NCBI RefSeq assembly: GCF_017837635.1
Contig: NZ_JAGJRS010000034.1
Span: 1-64,000 of the forward strand
Direction of reading: 5' to 3'
DNA from: Frateuria flava
Lineage (GTDB): Bacteria > Pseudomonadota > Gammaproteobacteria > Xanthomonadales > Rhodanobacteraceae
Length of the DNA: 64,000 nt
Both the position numbers and the translations under genes were made by a program. Below are positions 46,145 through 56,548 of this stretch, piece by piece (the first letter of the stretch is position 1; every line of letters starts with the position of its first letter). The notes beneath the pieces were generated by a model that was not told the DNA's origin, made no database searches, and saw only the letters and a program-made list of their open reading frames with translations.

Positions 46145-47545
46145 ATGACCGTCCGCACCCGCTTCGCCCCCAGTCCCACCGGCTTCCTCCATATCGGCGG
46201 CGCCCGCACCGCGCTCTATTGCTGGCTGGAAGCGCGTCGTCGGGGCGGCGAGTTCCTGTTGCGCATCGAGGATACCGACCGCGAGCGCTCCACCAACGAG
46301 GCGGTGCAGGCGATCCTGGACGCGATGGCGTGGCTCGACCTTTCGGCCGACCAGGCGGCGATCTACCAGACCCATCGCCTGGATCGCTACAAGGAAGTGG
46401 CCAACCGCCTGCTCGCCGAAGGCAAGGCGTATTACGCCTACGAGAGCAAGGAAGAGATCGAGGCCATGCGCGAGGCGGCGATGGCCAGGGGCGAGAAGCC
46501 TCGTTACAACGGCTATTACCGCGACCGCAACGAGCCGTACCGGGAAGACCCCAACCGCGTCATCCGTTTCAGGAATCCGACCGAGGGTTCGGTGGTTTTC
46601 GAGGACAAGGTCAAGGGTCGCGTCGAGTGGGCCAACGCCGAACTCGACGACCTGGTGATCTTCCGCTCCGACGGCTGGCCGACGTACAACTTTGCGGTGG
46701 TGGTGGACGACATCGACATGGGCATCACCGAGGTGATCCGCGGCGACGACCACGTCAACAACACCCCGCGCCAGATCAACATCTACCAGGCGCTCGGCGC
46801 GCCGGTGCCGGAGTTCGCGCACCTGCCGATGATCCTGGACAAGGAAGGCAAGAAGCTCTCCAAGCGCACCAACTCGGTCAGTGTGATGGAGTACCGCGAT
46901 GCCGGCTTCCTGCCGCACGCAATCCTCAACTACCTGGTGCGGCTGGGCTGGTCGCACGGCGACCAGGAGATCTTCTCGCGCGAGGAAATGATCCGGCTGT
47001 TCGACATCTCCGACGTCAACAAGGCCGCCTCGCGCTTCGACACCGAGAAGCTCGCCTGGCTCAACCAGCATTACCTCAAGACCGACGATCCGCAGACGCT
47101 CGCGTCCGAGTTCGAATGGCACCTGGCGCGCGCCGGCATCGACATTGCCAAGGGTCCGGCCCCCGCCGACGTGATCGTGGCGCTGCGTGATCGCGTGCAC
47201 ACGCTCAAGGAAATGGCCGAGCGCGCCAAGATCTGGTACGCGCCGATCGCCGAGTGGGACGACAAGGCCGTCGCCAAGCACCTGAAGAGCGACAGCGCCC
47301 TCGCTGTGCTCGACCAGGCCAGGGCGCTGCTCGCCGAGGTCGAATGGAGGCCCGAGCCGATCCACCAGGCGATCGAGCAGATCGCGGCCAGGCTCGAACT
47401 GGGCATGGGCAAGATCGCCCAGCCCCTGCGCGTGGCGATGACCGGTACCCAGGTGTCGCCTTCGATCGACCACACCATCTACCTGGCTGGCCGCGCCGAG
47501 GCGCTCAAGCGCATCGACGACGCGATCGCGCGCGCGCGGGGCTGA
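46145..47545 (+). CDS. gltX: glutamyl-tRNA synthetase
   Basis: Charges tRNA-Glu; one cognate tRNA-Glu(CTC) is at 11465. 466 residues of class I. HIGH-type motif in [23 protein letters not shown]-type in [37 protein letters not shown] and [15 protein letters not shown] between. The helical anticodon-binding part follows to the C-terminus. Confidence 0.97.
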   Translation: MTVRTRFAPSPTGFLHIGGARTALYCWLEARRRGGEFLLRIEDTDRERSTNEAVQAILDAMAWLDLSADQAAIYQTHRLDRYKEVANRLLAEGKAYYAYESKEEIEAMREAAMARGEKPRYNGYYRDRNEPYREDPNRVIRFRNPTEGSVVFEDKVKGRVEWANAELDDLVIFRSDGWPTYNFAVVVDDIDMGITEVIRGDDHVNNTPRQINIYQALGAPVPEFAHLPMILDKEGKKLSKRTNSVSVMEYRDAGFLPHAILNYLVRLGWSHGDQEIFSREEMIRLFDISDVNKAASRFDTEKLAWLNQHYLKTDDPQTLASEFEWHLARAGIDIAKGPAPADVIVALRDRVHTLKEMAERAKIWYAPIAEWDDKAVAKHLKSDSALAVLDQARALLAEVEWRPEPIHQAIEQIAARLELGMGKIAQPLRVAMTGTQVSPSIDHTIYLAGRAEALKRIDDAIARARG

Positions 47546-47561
47546 TCGAAGGGCGCGCGGC

Positions 47562-47831
47562 ATGGACGAGCTCCTTGCCCGCGCCATGCAGGGCGTCGAC
47601 CCCGACGCCCCTGACGCGTTCCTGCGCGTCTTCCTCAACCTGATGGCGCTGGTTCCCTGGGCCACGCTCTTCTGGTGGAACCTCCTGTTCCTCGCCGTCG
47701 GCGCGCTACTGGGCTGGTGGCGCGGCCGCACCGCCGAGGGCATCGCCTGGGCGCTCGTGCTCGGCCCGATCGGTTGGCTGATCATCCTGGGCAAACCGCG
47801 GCGCAAGATGCCGCCGCCTTTGCCAAAGTAA
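47562..47831 (+). CDS. small membrane protein, unknown
   Basis: 89 residues starting 16 bases after gltX. Two hydrophobic helices: about 28-50 (VPWATLFWWNLLFLAVGALL) and 60-77 (IAWALVLGPIGWLIIL), with a basic Pro-rich tail (KPRRKMPPPLPK). Likely inner membrane. No family recognised. Confidence 0.65.
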   Translation: MDELLARAMQGVDPDAPDAFLRVFLNLMALVPWATLFWWNLLFLAVGALLGWWRGRTAEGIAWALVLGPIGWLIILGKPRRKMPPPLPK

Positions 47832-47985
47832 TCGTCGTTCTGAAGCGTTCTTGTAGGAAAGCGCCGATGGTTACGCTCCCTGAAAGGGGGCATGATTTCC
47901 TGCATTCGGCGCTGCACGCCCTTCGGTTCGGGTGGTCAGCGGATTGCGTTTTTCACTGACAGGGCACCAGGCATAGGGACATATC

Positions 47986-48417
47986 ATGGCGGTTGAGGAT
48001 GAGACGTCTTGCTGGGTTGATTTTCCCGAAGGACGCGCCTGTTTTTCCGGAGGCATTCGTGGCGTTGACGAGCGCGGCCACGAAACCGTTGCGGTAAGCA
48101 TCGGAAAGCAGAATTATTTTGGGGAAGTCAGGCGCTCGTTTATGCCGAATGGGCAGGATTTCAACGTCGAAATCGTCTCGTTCGGTTTTCCGAGCAAAGA
48201 ATACGTTGGCGAGGCACCGTTCGAAGCGCGCCATTCGTTGACGTCGGTTGAGCTTGAAACAGCCCGAACCCTACTCGTTGGATTGGTTCAGAGGGGACTC
48301 TCCTTTGCGGAAAGGCCGCGGGTGCTGACGGAATACCCTGGTTCCCGATTCATGGGAAAGGTGGTGTTCCGCGAAGGCTGGGCTCTCGTGCAGCCGCCCG
48401 AAGGCAACGATGCATGA
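47986..48417 (+). CDS. putative cytoplasmic immunity protein for the downstream effector
   Basis: 143 residues without a signal peptide or membrane segment: GRACFSGGIRGVDERGHETV, GKQNYFGEVRRSFMPNGQDF, SLTSVELETARTLLVGLV. Not recognised by family. Its stop overlaps the effector start by four bases (ATGA), the usual order for Xanthomonadales T4SS pairs, in which immunity precedes effector. Because it has no export signal, the effector probably acts in the cytoplasm; known immunity partners of cell-wall effectors are exported. Codon use is less GC-biased than neighbours. Promoter is in the preceding 150 bases; none is clear. Confidence 0.65.
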   Translation: MAVEDETSCWVDFPEGRACFSGGIRGVDERGHETVAVSIGKQNYFGEVRRSFMPNGQDFNVEIVSFGFPSKEYVGEAPFEARHSLTSVELETARTLLVGLVQRGLSFAERPRVLTEYPGSRFMGKVVFREGWALVQPPEGNDA

Positions 48418-51029
48418 TCAGTCACGCCGGCCAAATCCAACGGATCAAGCAGGCTGCGACGCTCGAAGACATCAGGTCTATCGTTCGCGAGTTGCCTGCG
48501 CAGGCAGGTCGGGAAGGCGGCGTACTTTACAGCGGCTGGGTCGGGAGCGTGAGGGCGGAGTCCATCGCCCTGGAAATCAGCAGGCGCACGGGGCTGCCGA
48601 TTATCAACGAAACTCCGCGAGCAAAGTTTCTCACCGACGATGGGGTAAGACAGACCATCGAGGGAAGGGCGGAAGAAATATTCCGGCAGCAAGGGCAGAC
48701 AACTGAAAAAGCCGCCCAGTCCGCAGAGCACTTCCTGTACGGCGATCCGCACGCGCTGCCTGTTGAATCCGTCTCCGTCAGGAACTGCTTGTGGGGTGAG
48801 GCATCCAGAGAATTCGCGAGTTCCCTGCGCGGGCGGGTGTTGGTGATCGCTTCGGCAGCACATGCGAAACGAGTTCTCGCTCAGGTTGAAATCCCCTCCA
48901 CCTTGGACAAGGGGGCGGTCGAGTCGCTTGCGGGACAGGCGACCGAACACCTGCGGATGCTGCGTGCCCACGAGAGCACCGAAGCGGTCCTTTCGGCAGT
49001 GCAGAGGCAATTCTCCGATGCCACCAACAAGGGCATCTATACGCTGCCCGATCATCCGGGAAACGCCATTACGCAGGTCTCTGTCTCAAAGGAGGTCGCC
49101 GAAGCGCTTGGGCTGGACGCGGACAAATTCATTAGGGGCGCCTATCTGCAGGCTGGGGGCCTCGTCCTTGCGCCGGTTGAGCCACACCTTGGGGTGCATT
49201 CGCCCGAGGCAACCGGTGGGGCGATGCCAGGTACGGTAGGCGACGTGGCGGCGACGTCCCCAGCGGCCGCTCACTTTCACCTCGGCAAGGGCCTCCGGGT
49301 GGTCGCAGCCGCCACCATTGCCTATGACCTGGTGTCCAGTGGGGAGAGCGCGGCAGCGATGCTGGAGCAAGGCAACCACGCCGGCGCCGCGTCGGAGATC
49401 GTCCACTTCGGCACCCGCAACCTCGGCATGTGGGGTGGGGTGGTGCTTGGCGCCGAGGTGTTCGGGACGGCGGGAGCCGAGACGGGGCCGCTCGATGTCG
49501 TGATCGGGGGGGCAGGGGCGCTGGTGGGCGCGATCGCCGGCGACAAGCTGGCCGATGCGATGGACAGGCAGCGCATCTATCACCAGCGCGATCCGGACGG
49601 GCGTGCCTGGATCTTCGATCCGGAACACCCCGCTCGCGGTTGGACGCACATCGCCAGCGAGCTAGACACGGGTGCGATGAGATTGAATGACGGTTTCCCC
49701 GTCTACCGCGAACGAAGCCAGACCGCGGAAGCGGCCTTGGCCGACCGGCTGAATTACCAAGCGTCCAACGCGGCCATCGAGCTGGCGCTGGCACATCCGC
49801 CTCCGCCAACGGACCCCTACACGCAGCCCGCGAGTCCCGGCGACACGCACAGTATCCGCGACGCCCCATGGAAGCGTGATCCGCAAACCCACGTCTGGAC
49901 GCGCCGGGCGGTTTTCGGTTTGCTCGAGCACGGCATGGTCAACGCGCACGCCGAGCGGGCACCGGCGGCACGCGCGGCCGAGCTGGACCGTGCGGCCGAA
50001 AGCACGGTTGCGAAAAATGCGGCCCAGTCGCCCCGGGCGATCGCAAAGCGTTACGAGGCTGCTTATCGCGCTTACGATTGGCAAAAGTACGGGGCGTTGC
50101 CGGAAGTTGTGGCAACGACGCTCCGTGGGGTTGAAGCGGCGCCTGAGCAGCTGGCACACGCCAGACCCGCGCCAACGCGTTCACGCAAAGACCCGCCGAT
50201 GTCGTCTCCCGCGTCAGGTCCCGGGCATCTGCTCGACTTCCGCCAGGTCGGCCACCCCTTGCACGCGCTCTACGAACGGGCGCTGGCCAAGGTGCACGAC
50301 ATGGAAGACCGTGACCAGATGCCATACGGAATACACAGCGAACGACTGGCCGCCGCCCTGACCAATGCGATAGCCGCTTACAACACCGGCAAGTCGCCGG
50401 GCGAGCGCTTCGGTACGCCGGAACGTGTCGAGCTTCGCGGGGAGGGTAGCGATCGCCTGGCAGTGACGGTCGACCGACGCGTCAACTACCACTTGCCCGA
50501 CGTGCAGGTCGTGATACCGCTGGACAAGGCGCTCGCGCGCAGCGTCGAGCAAAGTTCCCGGGATTGGGCGAGCCGCTACATGCCACACCTGCATGCAGAA
50601 AGTCCGATCGCGCAGGCGGACGTGGCCGTACCCCAAGCCAGGGCATGGCCTGCCCATGATCCTCGTTGTCCGGACAACCCGGCGCATGCGCAGTTCGAGA
50701 CGCTGCGCGGAAAAGTGGCGGCGGCCTATACCGACGCCGGCATCGCGCGCAGCCCGGATCAGCTCGACGAAGCTGCCGCGGCGGTCCTGTCCCATACGTC
50801 GCACGGACGCGCGCAAAGCAGCCGAACGCAGGTAAGCCTGTTGGCCGATCCGGGAACCGGCGTGATCGGTCCGGACAGCGACCTGCTGGTGCAACAAAGC
50901 CACGGAACCCTGACGTTGCGCAGCCGGATTCCGGCGACGGAACTGCAGGCCTCGCAGGATGACGCCCTCGTTCAGAGAGGCCAGGGCGGACGGCCGGAGC
51001 ATGCGCCGCAGCACACCCATGTCCGATAA
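48414..51029 (+). CDS. XVIPCD-type antibacterial T4SS effector (871 residues)
   Basis: Three parts. Residues 1 to about 280: likely toxin domain (VLYSGWVGSVRAESIALEIS, GLPIINETPRAKFLTDD, WGEASREFASSLRGRVLVIA, AQVEIPSTL), not firmly assigned; the spacing of SG, A, TP, W-x-x-S-x-x-FA and E-x-P recalls ADP-ribosyl-cyclase/NADase-like polymorphic toxins. Residues 285-590: shared region with glycine-zipper hydrophobic stretch (GAGALVGAIAGDKLADAMD) and RDAPWKRDPQTHVWTRRAV, seen in related effectors. From about 600: XVIPCD-like C-terminus (VGHPLHALYERALAKVHDME, SERLAAALTNAIAAY, VIPLDKALARSVEQSSRDW), the signal docking to VirD4 in Xanthomonadales. A second D-P-A-H..A unit starts near 760. No T4SS genes nearby. 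Confidence 0.75.
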   Translation: MISHAGQIQRIKQAATLEDIRSIVRELPAQAGREGGVLYSGWVGSVRAESIALEISRRTGLPIINETPRAKFLTDDGVRQTIEGRAEEIFRQQGQTTEKAAQSAEHFLYGDPHALPVESVSVRNCLWGEASREFASSLRGRVLVIASAAHAKRVLAQVEIPSTLDKGAVESLAGQATEHLRMLRAHESTEAVLSAVQRQFSDATNKGIYTLPDHPGNAITQVSVSKEVAEALGLDADKFIRGAYLQAGGLVLAPVEPHLGVHSPEATGGAMPGTVGDVAATSPAAAHFHLGKGLRVVAAATIAYDLVSSGESAAAMLEQGNHAGAASEIVHFGTRNLGMWGGVVLGAEVFGTAGAETGPLDVVIGGAGALVGAIAGDKLADAMDRQRIYHQRDPDGRAWIFDPEHPARGWTHIASELDTGAMRLNDGFPVYRERSQTAEAALADRLNYQASNAAIELALAHPPPPTDPYTQPASPGDTHSIRDAPWKRDPQTHVWTRRAVFGLLEHGMVNAHAERAPAARAAELDRAAESTVAKNAAQSPRAIAKRYEAAYRAYDWQKYGALPEVVATTLRGVEAAPEQLAHARPAPTRSRKDPPMSSPASGPGHLLDFRQVGHPLHALYERALAKVHDMEDRDQMPYGIHSERLAAALTNAIAAYNTGKSPGERFGTPERVELRGEGSDRLAVTVDRRVNYHLPDVQVVIPLDKALARSVEQSSRDWASRYMPHLHAESPIAQADVAVPQARAWPAHDPRCPDNPAHAQFETLRGKVAAAYTDAGIARSPDQLDEAAAAVLSHTSHGRAQSSRTQVSLLADPGTGVIGPDSDLLVQQSHGTLTLRSRIPATELQASQDDALVQRGQGGRPEHAPQHTHVR

Positions 51030-51098
51030 CCAAGAATGGTCATCCACCCGAGCGTCGGGCAAGCGGTATCATCGCTGCAGCAACCGGATGGGCCGAAC

Positions 51099-51566
51099 GT
51101 GTCAGCCAAGCTCCACTCACATCACGTCGAAGACGCCGCGAGTTTCGTCGCGGCAGTCGAACAGGCCAGCGAGGAGCGCGGCCTGCGGCTGACGCCGTTG
51201 CGCAAGGAGGTGCTGGAGCTGGTTGCCGCGGCGGACAAGCCGGTCAAGGCCTACGATCTCCTCGATCAACTGCGTGAGCGCCACGGGAATGCGGCGCCGC
51301 CTACGGTCTATCGCGCGCTCGATTTCCTTCTCGAACAAGGCTTCATCCATAAACTGGAGTCGATCAACGCCTACGTGTCGTGCCACCACCCCGCCGAGGC
51401 GCACCAGGTACCTTTCCTGATCTGCGACAGTTGCGCGAGTGCGCAGGAAGTCTGCGACGCGCGTGTCGCGGAGTTGATCGAGGCGCAGGCCCAGGCGTTC
51501 GGATTCCGGCCGCAGGCGCAGACGCTGGAAGTCCACGGCCTCTGCAGGCAGTGCCGCAAGGGCTGA
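51099..51566 (+). CDS. zur: zinc uptake regulator Zur (Fur family)
   Basis: Zinc-responsive repressor. 155 residues. Winged helix with RGLRLTPLRKEVLELVAA, PPTVYRALDFLLEQGFIHKL; the zinc site C-x2-C in FLICDSCASAQEV and a second C-x2-C in GLCRQCRKG at the C-terminus, plus Cys-His in YVSCHHPAEAH. The sequence is closer to E. coli Zur than Fur. GTG at 51099 is taken as start; the frame opens at 51036. Downstream merC-like and CDF genes and a Zur-box-like dyad support a zinc role. Confidence 0.88.
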   Translation: MSAKLHSHHVEDAASFVAAVEQASEERGLRLTPLRKEVLELVAAADKPVKAYDLLDQLRERHGNAAPPTVYRALDFLLEQGFIHKLESINAYVSCHHPAEAHQVPFLICDSCASAQEVCDARVAELIEAQAQAFGFRPQAQTLEVHGLCRQCRKG

Positions 51567-51771
51567 CGCGCTGAGCCGGAGCAGAACGCCGCGATGGGTC
51601 CAGCCGGCTGATCTTCCCGCTGCCGGTGAGCCGTGCCTCCAGCCGTGCGCCAGCAAGGCCGTACCTGCATGAGCGGCATGCGTGAGGCCTTGCGGCCTTG
51701 GTACTTCGCCCGCTACGGCTCGCTTCGCGAAAAACCGGTTGGCGGGCGCCAATCCAAAGCTCGCATAAGTT

Positions 51772-51808
51772 GCGGGGCGCGATACATCCCGTATCGCGCC
51801 CCGCTTTT
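51772..51808 (+). terminator. rho-independent terminator upstream of the merC-like gene
   Basis: GCGGGGCGCGATAC (51772-51785) and GTATCGCGCCCCGC (51791-51804) pair perfectly over 14 bases around ATCCC, then TTTT. It isolates the zinc-export genes from zur. Confidence 0.85.
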
Positions 51809-51953
51809 CCCGGTGTTGGCGGGGAGGGAACGTTGCCGCACCGGAAAACCTCTGGCTCGAACCGCAGGCCGTATGGCGTGCGTTCAGTCATTGTAGAACG
51901 CGGTGACGACAGCTGGGTTGACGGGTGATTGCAGCATCGTGGCAGCGGCTTGC

Positions 51954-51966
51954 GTTATAAAGTAAC
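51954..51966 (+). promoter_or_regulatory. Zur-box-like palindrome
   Basis: GTTATAAAGTAAC is an inverted repeat of GTTA-(5)-TAAC, flanked by TGC and ATTAC. It resembles gammaproteobacterial Zur boxes (core GTTATA-ATATAAC form) and lies 31 bases before the merC-like ATG, overlapping a -10-like TTATAA. Confidence 0.5.
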
Positions 51967-51996
51967 ATTACCGCCACGCTCCTCGCCGACGCCACG

Positions 51997-52419
51997 ATGG
52001 CCCAGCCCCCGACATCACGCACATGGCAGATCGCCGACCGCTTCGGTGCGTTCGCCTCGTTCCTGTGCGCGATCCATTGCGCGGCGCTGCCGTTCGTGCT
52101 CGCCGTGTTGCCGCTGGTGGGGCTCGAATTCCTGGCCGATCACCGTTTCGAGCGTGGGTTCGTCATTTTTGCCTGCGCGCTGGCGTTGCTGACGCTGGTC
52201 AATGGCTACCGCCGACATCGGCGGCCGGCGTCGCTGATGCTGGCGTTTCCGGGCCTGTCGCTGCTTCTGCTGGGCGTGACCGTGGCCGAGCGGTATCCGA
52301 TCACCCTGCACAGCGTGCTGGTTACTTGTGGTGGCCTGCTGCTGGCAAGCGCGCACTTCGTCAATCTTCGGCTCGATCACCGGCAGGCGCACGTGCACGA
52401 TGCCGGTTGCGCGCATTGA
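51997..52419 (+). CDS. MerC-like membrane protein
   Basis: 140 residues with four hydrophobic segments (about 18-45, 55-70, 82-100, 108-125). FGAFASFLCAIHCAALPFVL carries the C-x3-C pair in the first helix as in MerC-domain proteins, which bind or transport metals. HRQAHVHDAGCAH at the end has His/Cys. Zinc, not mercury, is suggested by the Zur box and by the neighbours. Confidence 0.85.
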   Translation: MAQPPTSRTWQIADRFGAFASFLCAIHCAALPFVLAVLPLVGLEFLADHRFERGFVIFACALALLTLVNGYRRHRRPASLMLAFPGLSLLLLGVTVAERYPITLHSVLVTCGGLLLASAHFVNLRLDHRQAHVHDAGCAH

Positions 52420-52466
52420 TCGTGCGGTGATTGTGTAACGCGCCGGGGCATTCCTACGATGGCCCG

Positions 52467-53399
52467 ATGAGCAGACCGCACGAACACTACGACCACGACC
52501 ACGACCACGATCGCGATCACTCGGGCGCGCGCGGACGCAAGCTGCTGGTCGCTTTCCTGCTGACCCTGCTGATGCTGGTGGCCGAGGCTGTCGGCGGCCT
52601 GTGGTCGGGATCGCTCGCGTTGCTTGCCGACGCGGGGCACATGATGGTCGATGCGCTGGCGCTCGCGCTCGCCTTCATCGGCGCCCGGCTGGCGCTGCGG
52701 CCGGCCGATGCCCGTCGCAGCTATGGCTACGGGCGATTGGAAGTGCTGGCTGGCTTCGTCAACGCGCTGACGCAGTTCGTGCTGGTGGGTTTCATCGCCT
52801 TCGAGGCGATCACCCGCCTGATGCATCCGGGCGCGATCCTTTCCGGCGTGATGCTGGCGGTGGCGGTGGTGGGCCTGCTGGTCAACCTGCTGGTGCTGCG
52901 CGTGCTGCACGGACATGCGCACGACGATGTCAACATGGCAGGCGCGAGCCTGCACGTACTGGGCGATCTGCTTGGCTCGCTCGGCGCCGTGCTGGCTGCG
53001 CTGGCGGTGCGTTTCATGGGCTGGAACTGGGCAGATCCGGTGCTCTCGCTTCTCGTCTCGCTGCTGATTCTGGGGGGTGCCTGGCGGCTGCTGCGCAAGT
53101 CGGCGCACATCCTGCTCGAAGGCGTGCCTGAAGACCTGGATGTCGCCCAGGTCGAGCAGGCGCTGCGCCAGGCCGATGCCTCCATCCGCGACATCCACCA
53201 CTTGCACGTGTGGCAGCTTGCCTCCGGATCGCGCATGGCGACGGTGCATACACAGGTGGAGGGCGATGGCGCCGAGGCGGTGGCGGCCATCCATCGCCTG
53301 CTGCGCAAGCAATTCGGCATCCTGCACGCGACCGTGCAGGTGGACGCCGGCCCGTGCACGGACCATGCGCGCGACTGCCTCGGACACGGCCATCGCTGA
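52467..53399 (+). CDS. CDF-family zinc exporter (CzcD/ZitB-like)
   Basis: 310-residue inner-membrane cation diffusion facilitator exporting Zn2+ in exchange for protons. His-rich N-terminus (HEHYDHDHDHDRDH). The two Zn-site motifs H-x3-D are in LLADAGHMMVDALALAL and ASLHVLGDLLGSLGAVL. Six membrane segments, a cytoplasmic C-terminal domain (IRDIHHLHVWQLASGSRMAT). Begins 47 bases after the merC-like stop; ATG at 52467. Confidence 0.94.
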   Translation: MSRPHEHYDHDHDHDRDHSGARGRKLLVAFLLTLLMLVAEAVGGLWSGSLALLADAGHMMVDALALALAFIGARLALRPADARRSYGYGRLEVLAGFVNALTQFVLVGFIAFEAITRLMHPGAILSGVMLAVAVVGLLVNLLVLRVLHGHAHDDVNMAGASLHVLGDLLGSLGAVLAALAVRFMGWNWADPVLSLLVSLLILGGAWRLLRKSAHILLEGVPEDLDVAQVEQALRQADASIRDIHHLHVWQLASGSRMATVHTQVEGDGAEAVAAIHRLLRKQFGILHATVQVDAGPCTDHARDCLGHGHR

Positions 53400-53510
53400 G
53401 CGCGCCCGGGGACCGGCTTCGTCTTTCCGTACCCGTGCGGGCGCTCTTGCGCTTTGCCTCTTCGCTGCTACGATGGCTGGCCGTTCACGCATACGAATCA
53501 AGGAGTTCCC

Positions 53511-53672
53511 ATGGGTAAGGGCGATCGCAAGACCCGTCGCGGCAAGACCTACCGCGGCAGCTACGGCAACAGCCGCGCGCACGATGCGCAGCCGGCCGTG
53601 GTCGGCGCCAAGGCCACCGTCACCAAGCCGGCCGCCGCCAAGAAGGCAGCGCCGAAGAAAAAGTCCGCCTGA
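53511..53672 (+). CDS. 30S ribosomal protein THX
   Basis: 53-residue basic protein. GKGDRKTRRGKTYRGSYGNS is the conserved THX N-terminus; this small protein packs into the head of the 30S subunit. The rest is a Lys/Ala tail (KPAAAKKAAPKKKSA). AAGGAG lies 6 bases before the ATG at 53511. Too short for many gene finders. Confidence 0.92.
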   Translation: MGKGDRKTRRGKTYRGSYGNSRAHDAQPAVVGAKATVTKPAAAKKAAPKKKSA

Positions 53673-53695
53673 GCTTCCCGCCCACGGATCGAAGG

Positions 53696-53723
53696 AGCCC
53701 CGCCATGCGCGGGGCTTTTTTTT
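53696..53723 (+). terminator. rho-independent terminator of the THX gene
   Basis: GCCCCGC (53697-53703) and GCGGGGC (53709-53715) pair, then a run of eight T. It is 24 bases after the THX stop. Confidence 0.95.
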
Positions 53724-53811
53724 GGCGTTCCGTCACGATTAACCGGGGAAGACACGCGCTTCACCGCGTGCATGGAAACGTGCGGCTGGCAGGGGTTGCA
53801 GTGGAGTCGGC

Positions 53812-55096
<1,285 letters not shown>

Positions 55097-55138
55097 TCCC
55101 CACGATGGTGGGAGGCTGAGGGCCGGTTTCTCGCAAGG

Positions 55139-55188
55139 CCTCCCCCCTTCCGCCCTTCGGGCACCTTCCCCCCGCAAGCGGGGGAAGG
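55139..55188. repeat. extragenic palindrome, family B
   Basis: CTCCCCCCTTCCGCCC..GGGCACC then CCTTCCCCCCGCAAGCGGGGGAAGG, in the 219-base gap between the isochorismatase gene and hutI. Confidence 0.75.
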
Positions 55189-55315
55189 ATTCGTGCGGTC
55201 GCCATTCCCTGCAAGCAGGCATGGGGACTCGGGCCGCAGCACCCTCAACGAGCCTTCCTCGTGGACACCGGGAAGGTGCTGATGGGCTGATGGGCGCTCG
55301 CAGCGCGGTCTCCGA

Positions 55316-56548
55316 TCAGGCTTGCGGCAAGGGTTTTCCAGCCACCCAGACCGACCGCTGCAGATCGCCGCCGACCCAGTAGCAAAGTTCGGCGGGCATC
55401 CGTGAGTTCCACACCACCAGGTCCGCGCGCTGGCCAACCGCAAGTGTGCCGCGATCCGCCAGTCCGAGGGCGCGCGCCGCGTTCAGCGTGATCCCGCGCA
55501 GCGCCTCTTCAGGCGTCAGCCGGAACAGCGTGCATGCCATGTTCGCTGCCAGCCGCAGCGAAAGCAGCGGAGAGGTGCCCGGGTTGCAGTCGGTGGCGAT
55601 CGCCATCGGCACGCCGTGCGCACGCAAGGCGTCGATCGGCGGGAGACGGGTTTCGCGTAACGCGTAGAACGCGCCGGGCAGCAGTACTGCCACGGTGCCT
55701 GCGGTGGCCATCGCGCGGATGCCCGATTCGCTCAGATGCTCCAGGTGATCGGCGGACAACCCGCGGTGCTCGGCGACGAGCGCCGCGCCGCCGAGGTCGG
55801 ACAGCTGCTCGGCATGCAATTTCACCGGGAGGCCGAGCGCGCGGGCGCGCTCGAACACGCGTGCAGTCTCCTCGCGGCTGAAGCCGATGCCTTCGCAGAA
55901 CGCGTCCACCGCGTCGACCAGGCCTTCGGCGGCCAGCGCTGGCAGCATCACGTCGCACACCAGGGCCACGTAATCGGAACGCCGCTCGCGGTACTCCGGC
56001 GGCAGGGCATGCAGGCCGAGGAAGCTGGTGCGCACGCCGACGCCCAGCGCTTCGCCGATGCGCCGCGCCACGCGCAACATGCGGCGTTCGGTGTCGAGCT
56101 CGAGCCCGTAGCCCGATTTGATCTCCAGTGTGGTCACGCCATCGCGGAGCAGCGCGCGCGCGCGCGGAAGGCTCTGGCGAAAAAGCTCGTCCTCGTCCGC
56201 CGCGCGGGTGGCGGCGACGGTCGAGGCGATACCGCCGCCGGCACGCGCGATCTCCTCGTAGCTGGCGCCGTTGAGGCGCATGTCGAACTCACGCGCGCGA
56301 TCGCCGCCGAACACCAGGTGCGTGTGGCAGTCGATCAGGCCCGGCGTCACCAGAGCGCCGTCGAGGTGTTCGACGGTGCGGGCCACTGCAGCAGCCGAGC
56401 CGGGAAGGTCCGCCATCGCACCGACCCAGGCGATGGCCCCGTCCTTGATCGCGAGCGCGCCGCGCTCGATGGATCCGAAAGGACGCTCGCCGGCGAAGGT
56501 GGCCAAGGTGGCGTCCATCAACAGATGATCCCAACGTGGCGCGGTCAT
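55316..56548 (-). CDS. hutI: imidazolonepropionase
   Basis: Third step of histidine breakdown, hydrolysing imidazolonepropionate to N-formiminoglutamate, the substrate of HutF at 59696. 410-residue amidohydrolase. [20 protein letters not shown] has the metal His pair, [38 protein letters not shown], and [19 protein letters not shown] the metal Asp. ATG at 56548 overlaps the ClC stop by four bases. hutU/hutH/hutG are not in the window. Confidence 0.96.
   Translation of the reverse strand: MTAPRWDHLLMDATLATFAGERPFGSIERGALAIKDGAIAWVGAMADLPGSAAAVARTVEHLDGALVTPGLIDCHTHLVFGGDRAREFDMRLNGASYEEIARAGGGIASTVAATRAADEDELFRQSLPRARALLRDGVTTLEIKSGYGLELDTERRMLRVARRIGEALGVGVRTSFLGLHALPPEYRERRSDYVALVCDVMLPALAAEGLVDAVDAFCEGIGFSREETARVFERARALGLPVKLHAEQLSDLGGAALVAEHRGLSADHLEHLSESGIRAMATAGTVAVLLPGAFYALRETRLPPIDALRAHGVPMAIATDCNPGTSPLLSLRLAANMACTLFRLTPEEALRGITLNAARALGLADRGTLAVGQRADLVVWNSRMPAELCYWVGGDLQRSVWVAGKPLPQA

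Larger units (their letters stand above)
51567..51996. other. gap between zur and the merC-like gene
   Basis: This 430-base gap holds a strong terminator (51772-51808) about 200 bases after zur, and a Zur-box-like palindrome (51954-51966) 31 bases before the merC-like gene. Between the zur stop and the terminator no supported gene was found. Confidence 0.5.

Noticed and set aside
47832-47985. Secretion apparatus genes next to the effector pair
   Set aside because: No VirB/VirD4, VgrG, Hcp or PAAR sequence was seen here or elsewhere in the window.
51567-51771. Gene between zur and the terminator at 51772
   Set aside because: Open frames on both strands lack ribosome sites and resemble no protein; the stretch is probably a zur 3' leader or degraded sequence.
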